From assembly GCF_900114245.1 (NCBI RefSeq), contig NZ_FOSK01000002.1:453576-517575 (forward strand): DNA of 64,000 nt. Reading direction: 5' to 3'. A model generated the notes under the pieces. The model was not told the origin of the DNA, made no database searches, and saw nothing but the letters and a program-made list of their open reading frames with translations. The stretch is from Pseudovibrio ascidiaceicola. Lineage in GTDB: Bacteria; Pseudomonadota; Alphaproteobacteria; Rhizobiales; Stappiaceae. Shown here one piece after another: positions 18,478-27,970 of the stretch. The translations under genes were made by a program, and so were the position numbers. How positions within the stretch are numbered: position 1 is the first letter of the stretch; every line of letters starts with the position of its first letter.

Positions 18478-18613
18478 AGTATGCTCCTAAATCAAATCGA
18501 CAGATATCTTGATCTGAAAGAAAGCATTCGTTGCAGAATCGGTCAGTTACAATCAGCACACTTAATAAGAAACTGACAGCTCAATTCTTGGTTGAGGTTA
18601 TTTGAAATAGCCC

Positions 18614-19264
18614 CTACTGCGTTTTCAGTGTGCTTTTGGAGATCATGTAAGCGGCACCTGCCAATGCTGTGCCGGCGAAGGCATCCATGGCGGCGCGGGA
18701 TCGGGCAGAGACGGCGAATTTCGACGCGCGGGTTCCAAGATAGGCGTAGAACAGCAGAGCTGGGTATTCGAGGGCGATGTTGAAGACGGCCAGAGCCATC
18801 ATCCGCAGTGCCATGCCATCACCTTCCCCGGCAAACACTGGCAGCATAGCCCCGAAGGACAGGACGGATTTTGGGTTGGCGCCTTGCATTGCAAAAGAGG
18901 TGAGAAACAGTTTCAGAGCCGATGCTGGTTTCTGTTCTTTCGCTTCGCCCAGCGAGGCTGAGAAGGCAGCTTTGAAGGAGCCATATGCAAGATACAATAG
19001 ATAAGCTACGCCAATCCATTTGACCGTCTCAAACAGAACTGGGAAAGACAATAACAGCGCGCTCATGCCTCCGGCAGCGAGGAGCGCGTACATGAGGTTG
19101 GCTCCGAACACACCGGCCATGCTGGCGTGGGTTTTACCAATACCGTTTGTGATGCTGTCACCAACCACTTTCAGGACTGCGGGACCGGGTGTGAAGTTGA
19201 GCGCCATGAAGGTGACAACAAACCCAAACACCAAAGTGGCATCAAAAGACGTGAGAAGCTCCAT
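18614..19264 (-). CDS. LysE/RhtB-family amino-acid exporter
   Basis: The 216-residue inner-membrane protein has about six membrane segments. The family opening ALNFTPGPAVLKVV occurs near residue 20, with GVFGANLMYALLAAGG and IGVAYLLYLAYGSFKAAF following. Members export amino acids or homoserine lactones. The substrate is not evident. The upstream region holds a strong hairpin at 19343-19379. The gene stands alone on the minus strand. Confidence 0.87.
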   Translation of the reverse strand: MELLTSFDATLVFGFVVTFMALNFTPGPAVLKVVGDSITNGIGKTHASMAGVFGANLMYALLAAGGMSALLLSFPVLFETVKWIGVAYLLYLAYGSFKAAFSASLGEAKEQKPASALKLFLTSFAMQGANPKSVLSFGAMLPVFAGEGDGMALRMMALAVFNIALEYPALLFYAYLGTRASKFAVSARSRAAMDAFAGTALAGAAYMISKSTLKTQ

Positions 19265-19734
19265 GGTTTTTCCATTTCAACCCTAGAAACACATAAAAAA
19301 CGCAAAGCAACGCACAAACGAACGCAAACCAGAAATGGGAATGCGAAGGGGAGATGACTGATGGTTCATCTCCCCTCGCGCGCGGATTAGAAATTCACTT
19401 GCCGTAAGCCTTAAGGCCCGCCTCTCCAAACGTGGCATTGTGAGTTTCCCTGGCTGCCCCCTCTCCGCGCGCTGTTTGTGCAAACTCTGTTGGTCCGCAT
19501 AAACGCAAGGAGCATGCCAAATTATTGAGGGTGTGCGAATTTCCTCATAAGGCATTGGTAAATATGATTATATGTCGGTATTAGGACGTCTTTCGTGTGT
19601 GTCTTACGAGAATTGAAAATCGATAATACTGCCCATTGTTTGATCAGTCTGCCTGCCTGCTAAGCAATCAGACATAAAGAAACCCGGCGTTTCAAGCACC
19701 GGGTTTGTCGTTCTCTGAGATGTCGCGGATCAGC
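19265..19734. other. Gene-poor leader region with strong hairpin (19343-19379)
   Basis: No convincing gene is present in these 470 bases. A 10-bp perfect stem GGGGAGATGA/TCATCTCCCC with an 8-base loop, extended by GCGA/TCGC around a bulge, lies 79 bases upstream of the LysE start and would be in its 5' leader. No known riboswitch class was recognised. The region also contains the terminator of the flavin reductase gene. Confidence 0.45.
19680..19706 (-). terminator. Terminator after the flavin reductase gene
   Basis: AAACCCGG and CCGGGTTT form an 8-bp stem with an 11-base loop, 29 bases past the stop of the minus-strand gene. In the minus direction it is followed by CTTTAT, a short U-rich tail. 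Confidence 0.75.
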
Positions 19735-20313
19735 TCAGGCAGGTTCTGCGATCTGTACTGGTTCGGCCATTTTGCATGTCTGGCTGATCAGATTGCGTAG
19801 TTTCTGTCTGGTTTCAGAGCAGGTTAGCTGACCGCTCTCATCAGTCTTTGCTGCCATGTTGCCGACAGCGACATATCGCGGATGCACCCAACAGCCGTGA
19901 TCAGCTGCAAACGACGACAGACGTGGTAGCATTCTTACTCCCCCGAATGGACCCGGTGCTGCGGCGAACAGGCCAACTACTTTTCCCTCAAGGACGGAAT
20001 GGGATTTGCCAGCTGCGCGTCTGGAAGCCCAGGTGAAAATGTTATGAAGATGGGGGCTAAGGAAGCCATTGTACTCAGGAGAGGAGATCAAAATTACATC
20101 AGCAGCTTCAATCTGTTGTCTCAGTAATGAGAGCTGGTTCTGTACGGCGGCATCCTCTTCAAGCTCAAAGTGATAGAGGGGAAAAGAGGCGAGTTGGCGC
20201 GACAGGCTGGTCGTCTGATGTTTTAAGTTATGCGCTTCTTCTGCGACGGCATCCAGCAGACTCTTATTCAACGAGCCTTCTCTGGTACTTCCGGAGATGA
20301 GGAGGATGTTCAT
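19735..20313 (-). CDS. NADPH-dependent FMN reductase family protein
   Basis: The 192-residue flavodoxin-like protein would reduce FMN or quinones with NAD(P)H. The phosphate-binding loop is ISGSTREGSLNKSLL near residue 5, with SSPEYNGFLSPHLHN near 75 and a GPFGGVRML loop. The ATG at 20313 has GGAG upstream; an alternative ATG lies 12 bases further upstream. It could supply reduced flavin or act in oxidative-stress defence; the specific role is unknown. Confidence 0.82.
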   Translation of the reverse strand: MNILLISGSTREGSLNKSLLDAVAEEAHNLKHQTTSLSRQLASFPLYHFELEEDAAVQNQLSLLRQQIEAADVILISSPEYNGFLSPHLHNIFTWASRRAAGKSHSVLEGKVVGLFAAAPGPFGGVRMLPRLSSFAADHGCWVHPRYVAVGNMAAKTDESGQLTCSETRQKLRNLISQTCKMAEPVQIAEPA

Positions 20314-20380
20314 GGGAGACTCCATATGACAATACTTTTGTTTTTATATACATTTTCATTTCTTTATTCTGCAAGCATAA

Positions 20381-20413
20381 AAAAAGCGGCGCTGAAATTC
20401 AGCACCGCTTTTT
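20381..20413. terminator. Terminator upstream of the flavin reductase, downstream of XapX
   Basis: AAAAAGCGGCGCTGA and TCAGCACCGCTTTTT pair with one mismatch around a short loop. The A-tract and T-tract on either side make it usable in both directions. It ends the minus-strand XapX transcript. Confidence 0.85.
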
Positions 20414-20488
20414 GAAGTTTAATCCCGAACACTTCTTTATTCTAGCGAACTCATAGGGTTTGATTGGCCCAATCAAACAGAACCCGCT

Positions 20489-20659
20489 TTAGGAGAAGAA
20501 ACGCTCAGTGATCTGCAGCATGATCTGATGACCACCCCAAACGCCAAGGATCGCTACACAACCAGACAGAACTGGTGGAGCCGGAATAGGCAGTTTGATT
20601 GCGGTAAAGATCGCTCCAATAATGAAGCCAGCAAGTGTTGACATAAGCAGTTCAGCCAT
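20489..20659 (-). CDS. Small XapX-domain membrane protein
   Basis: The 56-residue protein starts at the ATG at 20659 with GGGAG upstream; the longer open frame to 20875 has no start support. Two hydrophobic segments are separated by KLPIPAPPVLSGCVAILGVWGG, the hallmark of XapX proteins. Function is unknown. An AGAAAAC-TCT-GTTTTCT palindrome at 20691-20707 lies 32 bases upstream and may be an operator. Confidence 0.8.
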   Translation of the reverse strand: MAELLMSTLAGFIIGAIFTAIKLPIPAPPVLSGCVAILGVWGGHQIMLQITERFFS

Positions 20660-21183
20660 GGTGTCTCCCGTTAATTCTTTCTTATTGTTCAGAAAACTCT
20701 GTTTTCTTTGAACTACAGCCCTTGCTTCTACTGCGCGCCCATACCCCTGCAGTCCCCTGGGTGTATGACCGAAAACCGTGAAGGACAGCCAGCTAAGGTC
20801 CTTGAATAAATATTTGGGTCGCCCGACAAGACGGGCCCTACCCTGTAATTGCACTTTTAACGCAAAAAAAATCATTTGCAGAAAAAATATTCAAAATGCG
20901 ATCAGTTGCCGCACTGTCATTTTCATTAATTCAGTAATATCAATGTGTTGATCAGCAATCATTTATGTTAGTTCTGCGCAAAACTCCTGCGTTTTATTAC
21001 AGGACTTCTACTTATCGCCATTTTCATGAGCTCAGATTTGTGTTGTCAGTCCATCCCTCTGCCTTTACGTTAAAGTCAACATAAGCGCCTTTGCGGTCCT
21101 TTATTGGTATTCGCTCAGGCCTGCAGCTCTAAGCTTTTTTGTTGCGCGATCATTCTTTGGAATGCAGTGCGAGGGGGAATAAA
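20660..21183. other. AT-rich intergenic region
   Basis: No gene is seen between the divergent XapX and monooxygenase-like genes. The only clear signal is the AGAAAAC/GTTTTCT palindrome (20691-20707). The remaining sequence is AT-rich and probably carries the promoters of both genes. A run of 7 A near 20865 is unremarkable. Confidence 0.4.
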
Positions 21184-22617
21184 ATGGCAGAGTATAATGT
21201 GACAGCGCTGGCTATTCCGCTGTTTCTGTTTTTTATGCTGATGGAATACGCCTATCTGCGCATGAGCGGGCGGGACCTGCATCGGTTTAGCGACAACATT
21301 GCCAGTCTTTCTATGGGCGTTTGTCTGCTCGTTTCAGATGCATTGCTAAAAACCTTTACATTCTCGGTATTTATCTGGGCTTGGTCGTCTTATCGGCTGT
21401 TTGATTTCAGCTCTACCAGCTGGATCACGTGGGTCCTGTTCTTCTTCGGCGTGGACTTTTGTTACTACTGGTTCCACCGCATTGCACACAGCTACAACTT
21501 CCTTTGGGGCGCTCATGTAGGGCACCACCAAAGCGAGGAGTATAACCTGACAACAGCCCTGCGGCAGAGTGCGTTTCAGTACGCCTTCTCGTGGGTCTTC
21601 TATTTGCCTCTCGCCTTCCTCGGCTGCCCGCCAGAAGTGTTCCTGATCCAGTTTATGCTGCTGAAGGCCTATCAGTTCTGGCTCCACACCCAGGCGATTG
21701 ATCGTATCCCCCTGATGGAAGGTGTTTTTTCCACGCCCTCCAGTCATCGTGTCCACCATGCCAAGAACCCGATTTACATCGACAAGAACTTTGGCGGAAC
21801 GCTGGTGATCTGGGACAGGATGTTTGGCAGCTGGCAGCCAGAGGTGGCAGAGCATCCTTGCCACTATGGCACCACAACGCCGCTGAAAACATGGAACCCG
21901 GTAAAGGCCAATCTTCAGCACTGGTCCATGCTGTTTCGCGATAGCCTTCATACGCACAGCTGGTGGGACAAGATCCGGCTGTGGTTCAAACCAACGGGAT
22001 GGCGACCAGAAGACAGACGGCGGGCCACTAACAAACTGCAGAAAACCGGCGTCACCAACCGCCCTAAATTTGATCCTGTGATCTCACCACTGACCAAGCT
22101 GTACTGCGGTATTTCGTTTGCGCTGCTGGTGTTGTTGGTGACAATGTTTATCTTCTTGTCCCCTCAGCTGAGCGCACGGGAACTGGCGTTTGGTGTGTTG
22201 CTTATTCTAGCTGGGCTCGTAATGATCTCACAGTTTCTGGAGGGCAAGTTTCAGCTGCGGTTTGTCGAGATCGCGCGTGTTCCAGCTCTACTCTGGTTTC
22301 TTGCCGTGCTTTGGACTTTGCCAATTTCTACGCAGGTTTCGCAGCGGATGGATGTGGCAACAGGGGTTTCGCCTGAGATCGAACTCTTTGAAGAAACAAC
22401 GCTTTCTGCATTACCATGGCTGGAGAAGCCTGCAGTATTGGATGGCAGCACACCTGCGGTGCAGCAGGTAACCTGGCATCCTGATGGGGAGCAAGGACAG
22501 CTGGAATACACGCTGCGCTATGAGCTCTCGTCTTTCCCGGAGCATGTTGCGAACATCATATCAGCTCGCAATGCTCTGGAAGAAAGCAGTCGGGTCTGGT
22601 TGGAGGAGCAGCTTTAG
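21184..22617 (+). CDS. Fatty-acid hydroxylase-superfamily protein, alkylglycerol monooxygenase-like
   Basis: This is a 477-residue integral membrane diiron oxygenase starting at the ATG at 21184 (GAGGGGGAA upstream). The His cluster is complete: HRIAH (98, 102), HVGHH (111, 114, 115), His168 and HRVHH (188, 191, 192). Blocks such as GVDFCYYWFHR, YNLTTALRQS, QFWLHT, TPSSHRVHHAKN and IDKNFGGTLVIWDRMFG follow animal alkylglycerol monooxygenase (TMEM195) more closely than sterol desaturases. Further membrane segments at about 300-400 and a soluble tail of about 80 residues follow. It would cleave the ether bond of alkylglycerols. Substrate is inferred from similarity. Confidence 0.8.
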   Translation: MAEYNVTALAIPLFLFFMLMEYAYLRMSGRDLHRFSDNIASLSMGVCLLVSDALLKTFTFSVFIWAWSSYRLFDFSSTSWITWVLFFFGVDFCYYWFHRIAHSYNFLWGAHVGHHQSEEYNLTTALRQSAFQYAFSWVFYLPLAFLGCPPEVFLIQFMLLKAYQFWLHTQAIDRIPLMEGVFSTPSSHRVHHAKNPIYIDKNFGGTLVIWDRMFGSWQPEVAEHPCHYGTTTPLKTWNPVKANLQHWSMLFRDSLHTHSWWDKIRLWFKPTGWRPEDRRRATNKLQKTGVTNRPKFDPVISPLTKLYCGISFALLVLLVTMFIFLSPQLSARELAFGVLLILAGLVMISQFLEGKFQLRFVEIARVPALLWFLAVLWTLPISTQVSQRMDVATGVSPEIELFEETTLSALPWLEKPAVLDGSTPAVQQVTWHPDGEQGQLEYTLRYELSSFPEHVANIISARNALEESSRVWLEEQL

Positions 22618-22626
22618 GTCGCTCTC

Positions 22627-23322
22627 TTATCCCCCATGTGGGGCGGTGACAAAGGGAAGGTGTCCGGACTTGATCCAGAGCTTCGCGCCCTCCTCTCCAG
22701 CTGTGATGTTGAGGTCATAGCCGATGGGTACACGGAGCCAAGCATGTTTGGGAAGGTCCTCTCCATCTTCGGTTATTGAACCCTCCAGCACGAAGATTTC
22801 TGCGCCGCCTTCTGCCTCAACCGTATGGTTTACGCCTGCCTGCCAGTGCTCCATGCGCACGTTCTCACGTTCATCCTGAAACAGAGGCGAGACGGCGACG
22901 CCTTCGCGTGTGGCATCGTTAACACGGCCAAGTTTGTTGGTGTCCACGCGCACATGGGTGCGGTCTGCAAGGTCGAACTGCCAGAGCTTGACGAGGATGG
23001 TACAGCCGGGCTCAGAGGCTGGTGTGTGTTTGGATTCAGGTGGGTTACGGATGTAGGAGCCAGCCGGGAAATCCCCGTGCTCATCCTGAAATACTCCCGC
23101 CAGTACAACAAACTCTTCTCCGCCTGTATGGACATGCTCAGAGAAATGGCTGCCCGGTACGAAGCGAACAACGGTGGTTGCTCGTGCAACTTCATCTCCC
23201 AAACGATCAAGCGGTCTACGCTCAACGCCTTTCATTGGGGACGCGACCCAAGGAATATCATCGCTGAACTCAACCACTCGCTTTGAAAAATCACCGTTGA
23301 TCTTCACTGAAGCCTCCATCAC
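22627..23322 (-). CDS. Double-cupin protein, ChrR-like
   Basis: The 231-residue protein has two cupin domains. The first contains FSEHVHTGGEEFVVLAGVF (metal-binding His-x-His and Glu, near residues 60-78) and PPESKHTP. The second has VEAEGGAEIFVLEGSI without the full His set. ChrR-type cupins bind zinc in anti-sigma factors or act as acetylacetone-cleaving-like enzymes, but no sigma-factor gene is adjacent. It converges on the monooxygenase-like gene with 9 bases between stops. Confidence 0.78.
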   Translation of the reverse strand: MMEASVKINGDFSKRVVEFSDDIPWVASPMKGVERRPLDRLGDEVARATTVVRFVPGSHFSEHVHTGGEEFVVLAGVFQDEHGDFPAGSYIRNPPESKHTPASEPGCTILVKLWQFDLADRTHVRVDTNKLGRVNDATREGVAVSPLFQDERENVRMEHWQAGVNHTVEAEGGAEIFVLEGSITEDGEDLPKHAWLRVPIGYDLNITAGEEGAKLWIKSGHLPFVTAPHGG

Positions 23323-23493
23323 ATGATGCTCTCAAGTTAAGCACTCTTGTCGCTCATTTACAGATGTTAGCATGTTGTTAGGGATCACTTCATTGTTAAG
23401 CTGTTTGTTGCATTCCGTTCCCAACAGTCCCTTGCTAGGGTTCCGGCGATTTTCTGATGCACTTTGCGCTGCGCAACTACAGGACGCCTGACC

Positions 23494-24756
23494 ATGAGCC
23501 TGCTGGCAGATTTGCTTTCTACTCTTTTTGACCGTCGTTACGTTTTTATGGGCAAGCGGGATGAGCGCCCACTAACCGAGCTTTGCAATGCCTTGATGAG
23601 CAGTCAGGGAGATGTTTCCGGTGCTGTCATTGCCCACGAGATATTGGACGGGTATGCGACCACAGATACTGACGGAAAGCGGGCGTTTTTTGAGTTTTTG
23701 AACCGCGAGATGGACATTGATCCAGACCAGCTGGAGAGTGTTGTTTCCTCTTATAAAACAGAACGGACGGAAGCAAATTACCGGAAGCTGGTGGAAGCTG
23801 CGGAGCCTAAGCGGCAGGAGCTGGCGCGGCGGCTTAATCAGGTGCCCGGCGCGACCCATCAACTGGTGCATATGCGCAAGGACTTGCTGGGTTTCATGAA
23901 GGAGCAGCCGAATCTGGCACGCACAGATCTGGATTTTCAGCACCTGTTCAACTCGTGGTTCAACCGTGGTTTTCTGGTGCTGCGGCCTATCAGTTGGGAT
24001 AGTCCTGCACAGATACTGGAAAAGATCATCGCCTATGAAGCCGTGCATGCCATTGATAGTTGGGATGATTTGCGGCGGCGCTTGCAGCCTGAAGATCGGC
24101 GCTGTTTCGCGTTCTTCCATCCGTCTTTGCCAGATGAGCCGCTGATCTTTGTGGAAGTGGCGCTGACCAAAGGGGTTCCCTCCTCCATTCAAGGCGTGCT
24201 TGCAGAAGAGCGGGATATTGTGCCGGTTGATGACGTGGATACGGCGGTTTTCTATTCCATCTCTAACTGTCAGAGTGGTCTTGCGGGTGTTTCCTTTGGC
24301 AACTCTCTGATCAAACAGGTGGTTCAGGATCTTTCGCGTGAACTCAGCCAGTTGAAGACGTATGTCACACTGTCTCCGCTGCCGACCTTCTGTAAGTGGG
24401 TTAAAGAGCAAGAGATTGAAATGCCGGAGACTGATGCAGCTTTGAAGGAACTGGCCGCCTATTACCTTCTTGAAGGCAAGCGGAAGAACGATATGCCGTT
24501 TGATCCGGTAGCACGGTTCCATCTTTATAACGGCGCACTGGTGCATGATGTGCATGTGGGGGCGGACACTTCCGAGAACGGCAAAAAGCAATCGGCAGGA
24601 GTGATGGTGAACTACCTGTATGACCTGCAAAAAATCTCGCAGAACCACGAAGTGTTTGCGAATAAAAAGGAAATTGTGGCATCTAAACGCGTACAGGCGC
24701 TCGCGAAGGCTGGTGTTGTGCAAACAGCGTCTCAGCCCAAGAGCGATGTTGCCTAG
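23494..24756 (+). CDS. Malonyl-CoA decarboxylase
   Basis: The 420-residue enzyme decarboxylates malonyl-CoA to acetyl-CoA. The N-terminal half is the helical oligomerisation domain, with LNQVPGATHQLVHMRKDLL. The catalytic domain has the RRCFAFFHPSLPDEPLIFVEVALTKG region and ISNCQSGLAGVSFGN near residue 270, both typical of MCD, plus LSPLPTFCKW and FHLYNGA. The ATG at 23494 is favoured over the longer frame. Its stop codon shares CTAG with the stop of the convergent kinase gene. Confidence 0.9.
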   Translation: MSLLADLLSTLFDRRYVFMGKRDERPLTELCNALMSSQGDVSGAVIAHEILDGYATTDTDGKRAFFEFLNREMDIDPDQLESVVSSYKTERTEANYRKLVEAAEPKRQELARRLNQVPGATHQLVHMRKDLLGFMKEQPNLARTDLDFQHLFNSWFNRGFLVLRPISWDSPAQILEKIIAYEAVHAIDSWDDLRRRLQPEDRRCFAFFHPSLPDEPLIFVEVALTKGVPSSIQGVLAEERDIVPVDDVDTAVFYSISNCQSGLAGVSFGNSLIKQVVQDLSRELSQLKTYVTLSPLPTFCKWVKEQEIEMPETDAALKELAAYYLLEGKRKNDMPFDPVARFHLYNGALVHDVHVGADTSENGKKQSAGVMVNYLYDLQKISQNHEVFANKKEIVASKRVQALAKAGVVQTASQPKSDVA

Positions 24757-26291
24757 CCGACAATCTTTCTGAGTGCTTTGTTCAGTGGGGCAAGCCTGCG
24801 CGGCATGGGCAGGTAGACATCCTCAAATAGTTTCTTGTAGAGCTGGACCGTTTTCGGGTCCGGCTTAAACACTTCATTCTGCCGTGTCATGGCTTTCATG
24901 GCCTGCGTGAAGTCGGGATGGACTCCAGCACCCACACTTGCGGCAATGGCAGCGCCCAGACCTGCGGTCTCAAAAGTATGCGGGCGCTCAGTTGGCAGGC
25001 CGAAAATATCTGCGGTGATCTGCATAATCGCGTCAGATTGAGAGCCGCCGCCGGAGACACGTAAGACTTTGATCTTCTCACCGCTTTTGCGTTCGATCCG
25101 CTTCAATCCACGATGCAGTTCCAGCGTGATGCCTTCGATGATAGCGCGGTAGATGTGGCCTCTGGTGTGCACATCCCCAAAGCCGATAATCGCGCCTTTG
25201 ACTGGCGTGGAACGTCCGTTGTCACGGCCCCATTTGGGCAATAACGTCAAGCCATGGGACCCGGGAGGTGTGCTATTGAGCAGGTCGTCAAAGAACACTT
25301 CGACCGGGCTGCCAATCTCTTTGGCTTTTTCCTGCTCTGGGTGGCCGAACTCTTCCTTGAACCAATTGACCATCCAGTACCCCAGAATGACAGAGGTTTC
25401 TGGCGTGAACATACGCGGCATTCCGCCAGCATAGGCAGGCAGAGGGCGTTCCACCTCAAAGTACTTTCTGGAGTGAATGGTCGCCGTTGCCCGTGTTCCG
25501 TAGCTGAGGCAACCGACGCTAGCATCCACTGCGCCGCAGCCGACAGCCTCACACGCTTTGTCAGCAGCAGCGGAGATGACCGGTAAGCCTTCTGGAAGCC
25601 CTGTATGCTGCGCAGCTTCTTCACTCACATATCCTATTGGATTTCCGGGTTCGATAAGCTCTGGTAACTGGCTGCGTTTGAAGGCGAAAAGCTTCCAGAG
25701 AAAATGATTATCACTCGCCCATTGCTGCTTTTTGTAATCAAAGGGAACATAACCAACCTGTGCGCCTGTTGAATCGCGAAAAAGGTCCGTCAGCTTGAAA
25801 TTGAGGTAGCCGGAAACCTGTAGGAATTTATAGGTTTTCTTCCAAATTCCGGGTTGGTTCACTGCGATCCAGTTGACCTCACATTCACTGCGTACACTCT
25901 TGATGGACCGAGACAAGCCTGCCACGCCGAAGATTGTTTTCCAAAGCAGCGGCAATGGTTTCTGCTGGTCTTCAATGCGCTCATCCATCCATGTGATCGC
26001 AGGGCGTAGAGGGATGCCTCTCTCATCAACTGCAATTTGCGTGCCGCGCTGTGTGGTGACACTCATGGCTTTGACGGCGGTCGGGTCAGCCCCTCTGTCC
26101 CACAGCTCACGGCAACAGCGGCCCAGCAACTCCCACAAGATAAGCGGGTCAATCTCCGACCAACCGGGATTATCGCTCCGATAGTCCGTGATCGGCTTTT
26201 GCACCTTGGACAGGAGCGTCCCGTCTGGAGAGAACAGCAAGGCCCGGATGCTCTGACTGCCGCAGTCGATGGCGAGAAGTGTTTCCGTCAT
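24753..26291 (-). CDS. FGGY-family carbohydrate kinase (glycerol kinase-like)
   Basis: The 512-residue kinase has the N-terminal phosphate loop AIDCGSQSIRALLF, the substrate-site stretch TTQRGTQIAVDE and TWMDERIE. The C-terminal ATP-binding motif is RVSGGGSQSDAIMQITADIFG near residue 410. It is the third gene of an operon with an AGPS-like flavoenzyme and a GlpD-like dehydrogenase, and its ATG overlaps the dehydrogenase stop. Its substrate may be glycerol or an alkylglycerol rather than a pentose; this is inferred from context. Confidence 0.82.
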   Translation of the reverse strand: MTETLLAIDCGSQSIRALLFSPDGTLLSKVQKPITDYRSDNPGWSEIDPLILWELLGRCCRELWDRGADPTAVKAMSVTTQRGTQIAVDERGIPLRPAITWMDERIEDQQKPLPLLWKTIFGVAGLSRSIKSVRSECEVNWIAVNQPGIWKKTYKFLQVSGYLNFKLTDLFRDSTGAQVGYVPFDYKKQQWASDNHFLWKLFAFKRSQLPELIEPGNPIGYVSEEAAQHTGLPEGLPVISAAADKACEAVGCGAVDASVGCLSYGTRATATIHSRKYFEVERPLPAYAGGMPRMFTPETSVILGYWMVNWFKEEFGHPEQEKAKEIGSPVEVFFDDLLNSTPPGSHGLTLLPKWGRDNGRSTPVKGAIIGFGDVHTRGHIYRAIIEGITLELHRGLKRIERKSGEKIKVLRVSGGGSQSDAIMQITADIFGLPTERPHTFETAGLGAAIAASVGAGVHPDFTQAMKAMTRQNEVFKPDPKTVQLYKKLFEDVYLPMPRRLAPLNKALRKIVG

Positions 26292-27946
26292 CCAGCAGTC
26301 ACCTCATGCATCATGTCCTGCTCTTGCGATGTACATGTTGACGGCAAGCTGTAGTGATCTCGCCAAATCTTCCGATATCGCGACCACTCGTCCTGCCATT
26401 TTTCCATGGACCACCCCAATTTATCTCTCAGCCGTGTTTCCAGCTCACCAGCTAATGCTGTCCCGCCTTCTTCCAACACTAAGCCAATTCGCGTGCGGCG
26501 CAAAAGGAGATCGTCCAAATGCACGACTTCTTCATGCATGATGGCCCATTCAAGCTCTGCCCAAGTACGATTTGTACCGCTGATGAAGGAAAGGCCATTG
26601 GGAGACATTGCTGCAATAAGTGTTGGAAGATCAGCGCCATAGTAACCCTGAAGCCGTTTGAGTTCTGCTTCTGGCAGGTCCCTACTGGCTTTGTCGTCAA
26701 GAGTGCTTTGCTGGGGTTCGAACACATAGTCTCCAGCACGCGCCGTGTTCTTCCCTTCCAGATAGGTCGCACAGGTTTCCAGCACTTGCTCTGCCATCAC
26801 GCGGAAGGTGGTGAGCTTGCCGCCTGTGACAGTGATGGTGCCATCATCATCCCACACCACATGGTCGCGTTTGGCTTTTGACGGATGTAATTCTTTGGGG
26901 TCTTCGTCTTTATTACCTACGATTGGCCGGACGCCAGACCATGTTGAAATGACGTCTTTCTCAGTGAGCTTTGTGCCGGGGAAGTTGTGGTTGGCACCAG
27001 CTAGAAGATACGCCACCTCCTCCGGCTTGATCGCAGCTTCCTGATCCAGATCCTCCGAGTGATCCAGATCGGTCGTTCCAATCACCGTGCGGCCCAGCCA
27101 TGGGTAAATGAAGACGCCGCGTTTGTCCTGCGGGTGCAGATAGGTCAGGCATTGATGCACTGGCATGCGCCAGGACGCAACGACTATGTGGCTGCCCCGT
27201 AGAGGGCGAATGCGTTTGGTCTGGCCCAGCTGCTCACGCAGGTCATCCGCCCAGACCCCGGTCGCGTTGATGACTGTTTTGGTTGAGATTGCGAAGACTT
27301 CGCTGGTTTCCTGATCTTGCACCTCAAGGAGTTTTGATCCTCCCCCGTCACTATGGATCATCTTCACAGCAGCATAGTTGAGCGTGGTTGCGCCACTTCG
27401 TCTGGCATCAGCAAGGACGCGGAGGACAAGGCGGCTGTCATCTGTGAGGGCATCAGTATATTGCGCTGAGCCCAGCAAACCATGTTCATTGAGCCCCGGC
27501 AAAGCAGCAATGGTCTGGTCGCGGTCCAGATATTTGTGGTCGCGTTTTCTGGCGAAGTATCCGTAGATGTTGAGGAGGACAGAGAAGGCGCGACGGGTTG
27601 GGAATTGCTTTTCACGGAACGGAAAAAGGTAGCTCATGGGTTCAATGAGGCCGGGAGCTTCCTGCATCAGTCTTTCGCGCTCACGCACAGATTCCCGTGC
27701 CAGCCGGAACTCGCCCTGAGACAGGTAACGTAAGCCACCATGTACCATCTTGGAGGAGCGACTGGACGTGCCCCATGCATAATCCTGCTTTTCCAGCAGC
27801 AGAACATCGAGGCCAGCTCGTGCTGCCATCAACGCAACACCAGCTCCGGTAATGCCACCGCCAACAACAACCATGTCCCAAGGCTTACTGCGCTGTTTTA
27901 TGAGCGACAGTTTTTCGTGCCTGCTGAGTTGCCCTGTATTTGCCAT
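26288..27946 (-). CDS. FAD-dependent glycerol-3-phosphate dehydrogenase-like protein
   Basis: This 552-residue protein of the GlpD/GlpA family starts at ATG 27946 after TGGAGGAGGG. The FAD-binding GGGITGAGVALMAARAGLDVLLLEK near residue 31 is followed by SSRSSKMVHGGLRYL, KTVINATGVWAD, the HIVVASWRMP region, and GTTDLDH. The TGGKLTTFRVMAE motif is near 375. It would oxidise G3P or an alkyl-G3P to the ketone and pass electrons to quinone. It lies between the AGPS-like gene and the kinase, and this arrangement suggests glycerolipid rather than simple glycerol use. Confidence 0.87.
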   Translation of the reverse strand: MANTGQLSRHEKLSLIKQRSKPWDMVVVGGGITGAGVALMAARAGLDVLLLEKQDYAWGTSSRSSKMVHGGLRYLSQGEFRLARESVRERERLMQEAPGLIEPMSYLFPFREKQFPTRRAFSVLLNIYGYFARKRDHKYLDRDQTIAALPGLNEHGLLGSAQYTDALTDDSRLVLRVLADARRSGATTLNYAAVKMIHSDGGGSKLLEVQDQETSEVFAISTKTVINATGVWADDLREQLGQTKRIRPLRGSHIVVASWRMPVHQCLTYLHPQDKRGVFIYPWLGRTVIGTTDLDHSEDLDQEAAIKPEEVAYLLAGANHNFPGTKLTEKDVISTWSGVRPIVGNKDEDPKELHPSKAKRDHVVWDDDGTITVTGGKLTTFRVMAEQVLETCATYLEGKNTARAGDYVFEPQQSTLDDKASRDLPEAELKRLQGYYGADLPTLIAAMSPNGLSFISGTNRTWAELEWAIMHEEVVHLDDLLLRRTRIGLVLEEGGTALAGELETRLRDKLGWSMEKWQDEWSRYRKIWRDHYSLPSTCTSQEQDMMHEVTAG

Positions 27947-27970
27947 TGCACCCTCCTCCAATATTGAGAG

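Noticed and set aside
19283-19555. 90-residue minus-strand frame upstream of LysE
   Set aside because: Runs through the leader hairpin, lacks a ribosome site and resembles no protein family.
20660-20875. N-terminal extension of the XapX frame
   Set aside because: The extension is Arg/Lys-rich, lacks a ribosome site, and known XapX proteins are about 55 residues.
23572-24723. 383-residue open frame antisense to malonyl-CoA decarboxylase
   Set aside because: No motif or ribosome site; His/Gln/Arg-rich translation is typical of a shadow of the real gene.
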